A stretch of 64,000 nucleotides of DNA, from contig NZ_JAJFCK010000012.1 of NCBI RefSeq assembly GCF_020709055.1, positions 17,503 through 81,502 on the forward strand, written 5' to 3'. The notes under the pieces were generated by a model. That model saw only the letters and a program-made list of their open reading frames with translations. It was not told the DNA's origin and did no database searches. Positions 61,302 through 64,000 of the stretch are shown in pieces (within the stretch, counting starts at the first letter, position 1; every line of letters begins with the position of its first letter). Source of the DNA: Ruminococcus callidus (GTDB lineage: Bacteria > Bacillota > Clostridia > Oscillospirales > Ruminococcaceae). The position numbers and the translations under genes are program-made.

Positions 61302-62036
61302 ATGTCAGGACATTCGAAGTGGAATAACATCAAGCGAAAGAAAGAGGCAACGGATGCTGCTAAGGGCAAGATCTTCACCAAGATCGGCCGTGAGATCACG
61401 GTTTGCGTTAAGGAGGGCGGTCCGGATCCCAGCACAAATGCCAAGCTGCGTGATTTGATCGCAAAGGCAAAGGCAAACAATGTGCCCAACGACAACATCG
61501 ATCGTGTCATCAAGAAAGCTGCCGGAGAGGGCGACAAGAACAATTACGAGACCATCGTATACGAGGGCTATGGCCCGAACGGCGTGGCTGTTATCGTGGA
61601 GTGCCTGACGGACAACAAGAACCGTACTGCTGCCGATGTGCGCCATTATTTCGATAAGTTCGGCGGAAATCTGGGAACACCCGGCTGCGTTTCCTTCATG
61701 TTCAGCGAAAAAGGCATTCTGGTACTGGAGAATACCGGCTTGGACGAAGATCAGGTCATGGAGGACTGCTTCGAATTTGATGCGGATGACTTCTCCATGG
61801 ACGAGGATGCCATTGAGGTCTCCTGCGCACCGTCTGCATTGCGTGGACTGCGGGAGGGTCTGACTGACAAGGGCTATCATGTGCTCACAGCTGAGGTGAT
61901 GCAGATTCCGGCAACCTATACCACGCTGGAAGATGAGGAGTCCATCAAGAAGATGAACCTGCTGCTGGAAAATCTGGAGGAAAACGACGACGTGCAGAAC
62001 GTTTACCACAACTGGAGCATGCCGGAAGAAGAGTAA
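61302..62036 (+). CDS. YebC/PmpR family regulatory protein
   Basis: 244 residues. MSGHSKWNNIKRKK start, GREITVCVKEGGPDPS, NNVPNDNIDRVIKKAAG and YGPNGVAVIVECLTDNKNRT are the family signatures. Members act as transcription regulators or, in newer work, as ribosome-associated translation factors. AAAAGGAGAG precedes ATG 61302; a GTTCCGG/CCGGAAC hairpin (61262-61280) lies just upstream. Confidence 0.95.
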   Translation: MSGHSKWNNIKRKKEATDAAKGKIFTKIGREITVCVKEGGPDPSTNAKLRDLIAKAKANNVPNDNIDRVIKKAAGEGDKNNYETIVYEGYGPNGVAVIVECLTDNKNRTAADVRHYFDKFGGNLGTPGCVSFMFSEKGILVLENTGLDEDQVMEDCFEFDADDFSMDEDAIEVSCAPSALRGLREGLTDKGYHVLTAEVMQIPATYTTLEDEESIKKMNLLLENLEENDDVQNVYHNWSMPEEE

Positions 62037-62074
62037 GCTTCCCATGTTTCTGTATAACCTAGATCGCAGTGGAC

Positions 62075-62121
62075 ATTTGGCGTATCCGGTTTCGCCTCGG
62101 CGGTGCCGGATGCGCTTTTTT
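62075..62121 (+). terminator. Terminator after yebC
   Basis: GCGTATCCGG pairs with CCGGATGCGC, then TTTTTT. Confidence 0.8.
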
Positions 62122-62221
62122 GTCGAAATGTGCCATTGAGAAAAAGAAAGGCTGTCTTCGTGCAGCAAAAGCGCATGAGGATAGCAGGGCAACACCCCAA
62201 GAGAAATAGAGAGGAAAAAGC

Positions 62222-63934
62222 ATGCAATTTCAAGAATTAAACCTATCTGCACCGCTGCTGGAGGCGGTGGCGCAGCTGGATTTTACCGAGATGACGGAAA
62301 TTCAGGAGAAAACCATCCCGCTGCTGCTGGAGGGAAAAGATGTCATCGGTAAGTCCAATACCGGAACCGGAAAGACGGCTGCGTTCAGCATTCCAATTCT
62401 GGAACAGATGGAGCCGGAGAACTGCGGTCACGTTTGTGCGCTGATTCTCTGCCCCACGAGAGAACTGGCGATGCAGGCGTGCGATGAGATCCGGAAGTTT
62501 GCACGGTTCAAGAAGCACGTGCATCCGGTGGCAGTGTACGGCGGTTCCAGCATGGAACGGCAGATCTACCAGCTGAAAAACGGCGCCAATCTGGTGGTTG
62601 GCACACCGGGACGTGTGCTGGATCATCTGCGCCGGCGCACTCTGAAGCTGGATCAGCTTCAGACCATTGTACTCGACGAGGCGGACGAAATGCTGAACAT
62701 GGGCTTTCGTGAAGACATCGAAGCCGTGCTCGCACAGACACCGGAGGAACGGCAGACCGTGCTGTTTTCTGCCACCATGCCGCCGGCAATTCTCGCAATC
62801 ACCAAGCAGTACCAGAAAGACCCCGTTCTCGTGCAGATTCAGAGCGCACACCGCACGGTGGACGCTGTGGCGCAGTACTATGTCTCGGTTCCCATGGGAC
62901 GCAAGGCGGATGCGCTCCAGCTGCTGCTGCTGGCAAAGCAGCCCAACTCCTCCATGATCTTCTGCAATACCAAGAAAATGGTGGACGAACTGACAGAAGC
63001 CCTCTGCCAGCGTGGCTTCTCTGCGGTAGGGCTGCACGGCGATATGAAGCAGCTCCAGCGGACACAGGTCATGAACGGCTTTAAAAGCGGACGCAATACC
63101 ATTCTGATTGCCACCGATGTGGCGGCAAGAGGCATTGATGTCAAGGGCGTAGATGCGGTATTCAACTACGATTTGCCGCAGGATCATGAGTACTACATCC
63201 ACCGCATTGGCAGAACAGGCCGTGCCGGCAAGACTGGAACAGCGTACAACATTCTGAGCGGTCGGAAGCAGGAGCAGGAGATGTGGGAGATCTCCCGCTA
63301 TACCAAGGCGGAGATCACTGAAATGGCAGTGCCCACCTCCAAAGAACTGCGTGCAACGGCGATTGTGGAGGAGCAGGAGAAGCTGATGGCACTGTCGCAG
63401 ACAGAGGTGTCTGAGGAGGCGCTGGAACTGACGGAGACACTGCTTCAGCAGACGGATTCCGCAAAGGCAATTCTGGCAGCGATGGTTCAGAAGCATCTGG
63501 ACGAGGCAACCAAGAATCTGCCCACCTTCGATATTCCCAAGCCCATTCGCAAGGGAAAGCGTGCCGGAGTCAAGACGGTTCGGGTGCGCATCAGCGCCGG
63601 CAGAAAAGACCGCATGGCGCCGAACTTCATTCTGGGTGCACTGGTGGATGCCACGGGCATGGCTGGTTCGGAGTTCGGCAAGATCGACATTTACGACCAG
63701 TATACGACGGTAGAAGTGCCGGTCACCGAGTCGGATTTTGTCATCGATGCCATGCAGAACGGCAAGATCAACGGCAAGCCGGTTTCTGTTCGGCACTATG
63801 AAGAACGGGACGGCGGCGGACGCAGCGGCGGCTATCGCGGCAGAGAACGCAGCGGACAGCGCCGCTCCTCCCGTCACGGCTACACGCAGAATCCGCGAAA
63901 CGGCGGATACAATCGCAAGCGCCGCAAGGGTTAA
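62222..63934 (+). CDS. DEAD-box ATP-dependent RNA helicase
   Basis: 570 residues, CsdA/DbpA-like. Motifs in order: Q-motif (F..L in FTEMTEIQEKTIP), I NTGTGKT, Ia PTRELA, GG, Ib TPGR, II DEAD, III SAT, IV IFCNT, V ATDVAARGID, VI HRIGRTGRAG. A C-terminal RNA-binding domain of the DbpA type (about 470-535, RVRISAGRKDRMAPNFILGALVD in part) and an Arg/Gly-rich tail (RSGGYRGRERSGQRRSSRHG) follow. Likely roles are ribosome assembly and cold-adapted RNA remodelling. The 185-nt leader shows no further hairpin beyond the yebC terminator. Confidence 0.95.
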   Translation: MQFQELNLSAPLLEAVAQLDFTEMTEIQEKTIPLLLEGKDVIGKSNTGTGKTAAFSIPILEQMEPENCGHVCALILCPTRELAMQACDEIRKFARFKKHVHPVAVYGGSSMERQIYQLKNGANLVVGTPGRVLDHLRRRTLKLDQLQTIVLDEADEMLNMGFREDIEAVLAQTPEERQTVLFSATMPPAILAITKQYQKDPVLVQIQSAHRTVDAVAQYYVSVPMGRKADALQLLLLAKQPNSSMIFCNTKKMVDELTEALCQRGFSAVGLHGDMKQLQRTQVMNGFKSGRNTILIATDVAARGIDVKGVDAVFNYDLPQDHEYYIHRIGRTGRAGKTGTAYNILSGRKQEQEMWEISRYTKAEITEMAVPTSKELRATAIVEEQEKLMALSQTEVSEEALELTETLLQQTDSAKAILAAMVQKHLDEATKNLPTFDIPKPIRKGKRAGVKTVRVRISAGRKDRMAPNFILGALVDATGMAGSEFGKIDIYDQYTTVEVPVTESDFVIDAMQNGKINGKPVSVRHYEERDGGGRSGGYRGRERSGQRRSSRHGYTQNPRNGGYNRKRRKG

Positions 63935-63945
63935 GCATAAATTTA

Positions 63946-64000
63946 AGAACCTGTCTTCACAAGCGTATACACGTGTCTTTTCGGCAAATTTTGTTGCATA
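63946..64000 (+). repeat. Palindromic intergenic repeat, copy 4, cut by the window end
   Basis: The first 55 bases match copy 1 almost base for base (AGAACCTGTCTTCACAAGCG, then GTATACACGTGTCTTTTCGG). It lies 12 nt after the helicase stop codon, in the same orientation as copies 1 and 2. Confidence 0.88.

Overview
The window reads as one contiguous piece of chromosome from a spore-lineage Firmicute, most probably a Ruminococcus-like member of the Oscillospiraceae/Ruminococcaceae. The signs are sigE-spoIIGA and gerW (sporulation), two T-box leaders, a secreted protein with a Thr-rich linker and a C-terminal type I dockerin (cellulosome-type attachment), the bifunctional AdhE of fermenters, the CdaA/CdaR pair, Prp with an N-terminally extended L27, and vegetative promoters close to TTGACA-17-TATAAT. 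No phage, integrase, transposase, rRNA or CRISPR array was seen. The species was inferred from gene content only.

Layout. 1-5.9 kb: the 3' part of an ABC-F ATPase gene, a lipoprotein, a Val-Asp-Gly-Cys tRNA operon, a PIN/NYN-type protein, a minus-strand double-domain SseB protein, and rpmB. 6.2-12.6 kb: a plus-strand run of site-2 protease, scpA, scpB, DUF2953, gerW, D,D-carboxypeptidase, RluB-type pseudouridine synthase and metA; this resembles the scpAB-ytfIJ-dac-rluB neighbourhood of other Firmicutes. 12.7-15.9 kb: three minus-strand genes, namely an AspT/YidE-type transporter behind a long structured leader, comF, and a secreted Thr/Ala-rich protein. 16-22.9 kb: a T-box-controlled tryptophan operon, trpE-trpGD(fused)-trpC-trpF-trpB-trpA. 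22.9-26.7 kb: a second T-box in front of a PHP phosphatase, then an Lrp/AsnC regulator, a class I aminotransferase and ispE.

26.8-32.5 kb: a lipoprotein, then a nucleotide-sugar operon (ugd, rfbA, rfbB, rfbD, rfbC) for UDP-glucuronate and dTDP-rhamnose. 33.8-38.5 kb: aconitase and isocitrate dehydrogenase with a TraX-like membrane protein and two small membrane proteins between them. They could supply 2-oxoglutarate for glutamate synthesis; no citrate synthase is in the window. 38.6-44.5 kb: rex, ispD-ispF (with ispE upstream, three MEP-pathway genes in the window), a DUF3343 protein with a cysteine desulfurase, and cdaA-cdaR for c-di-AMP. 44.7-47.5 kb: the large dockerin protein. 47.6-52.8 kb: sigE-spoIIGA (minus), adhE and an APH-fold kinase. 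53-57.8 kb: an ECF sigma factor overlapping its DUF4179 partner, a GNAT, prfB (minus, without the usual frameshift), and a zinc-ribbon/RING-like membrane protein. 58.2-64 kb: rplU-prp-rpmA, obgE-mrnC, yebC and a DEAD-box helicase.

The most unusual material is non-coding. A palindromic intergenic element of about 162 bp is present in three full copies and one cut by the window end, each just downstream of a gene or operon and with short direct repeats at its edges. A leader of about 210 nt with two folded domains precedes the AspT-type transporter and matches no riboswitch class I recognise. The T-box in front of the PHP phosphatase carries an acceptor-pairing base that argues against histidine. 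Other hairpin clusters lie at 24.09-24.16 kb and 57.86-58.02 kb. In proteins, the three-fold module in the dockerin protein, the small-membrane/TraX genes between acn and icd, and the 101-nt sigma/anti-sigma overlap deserve a look.
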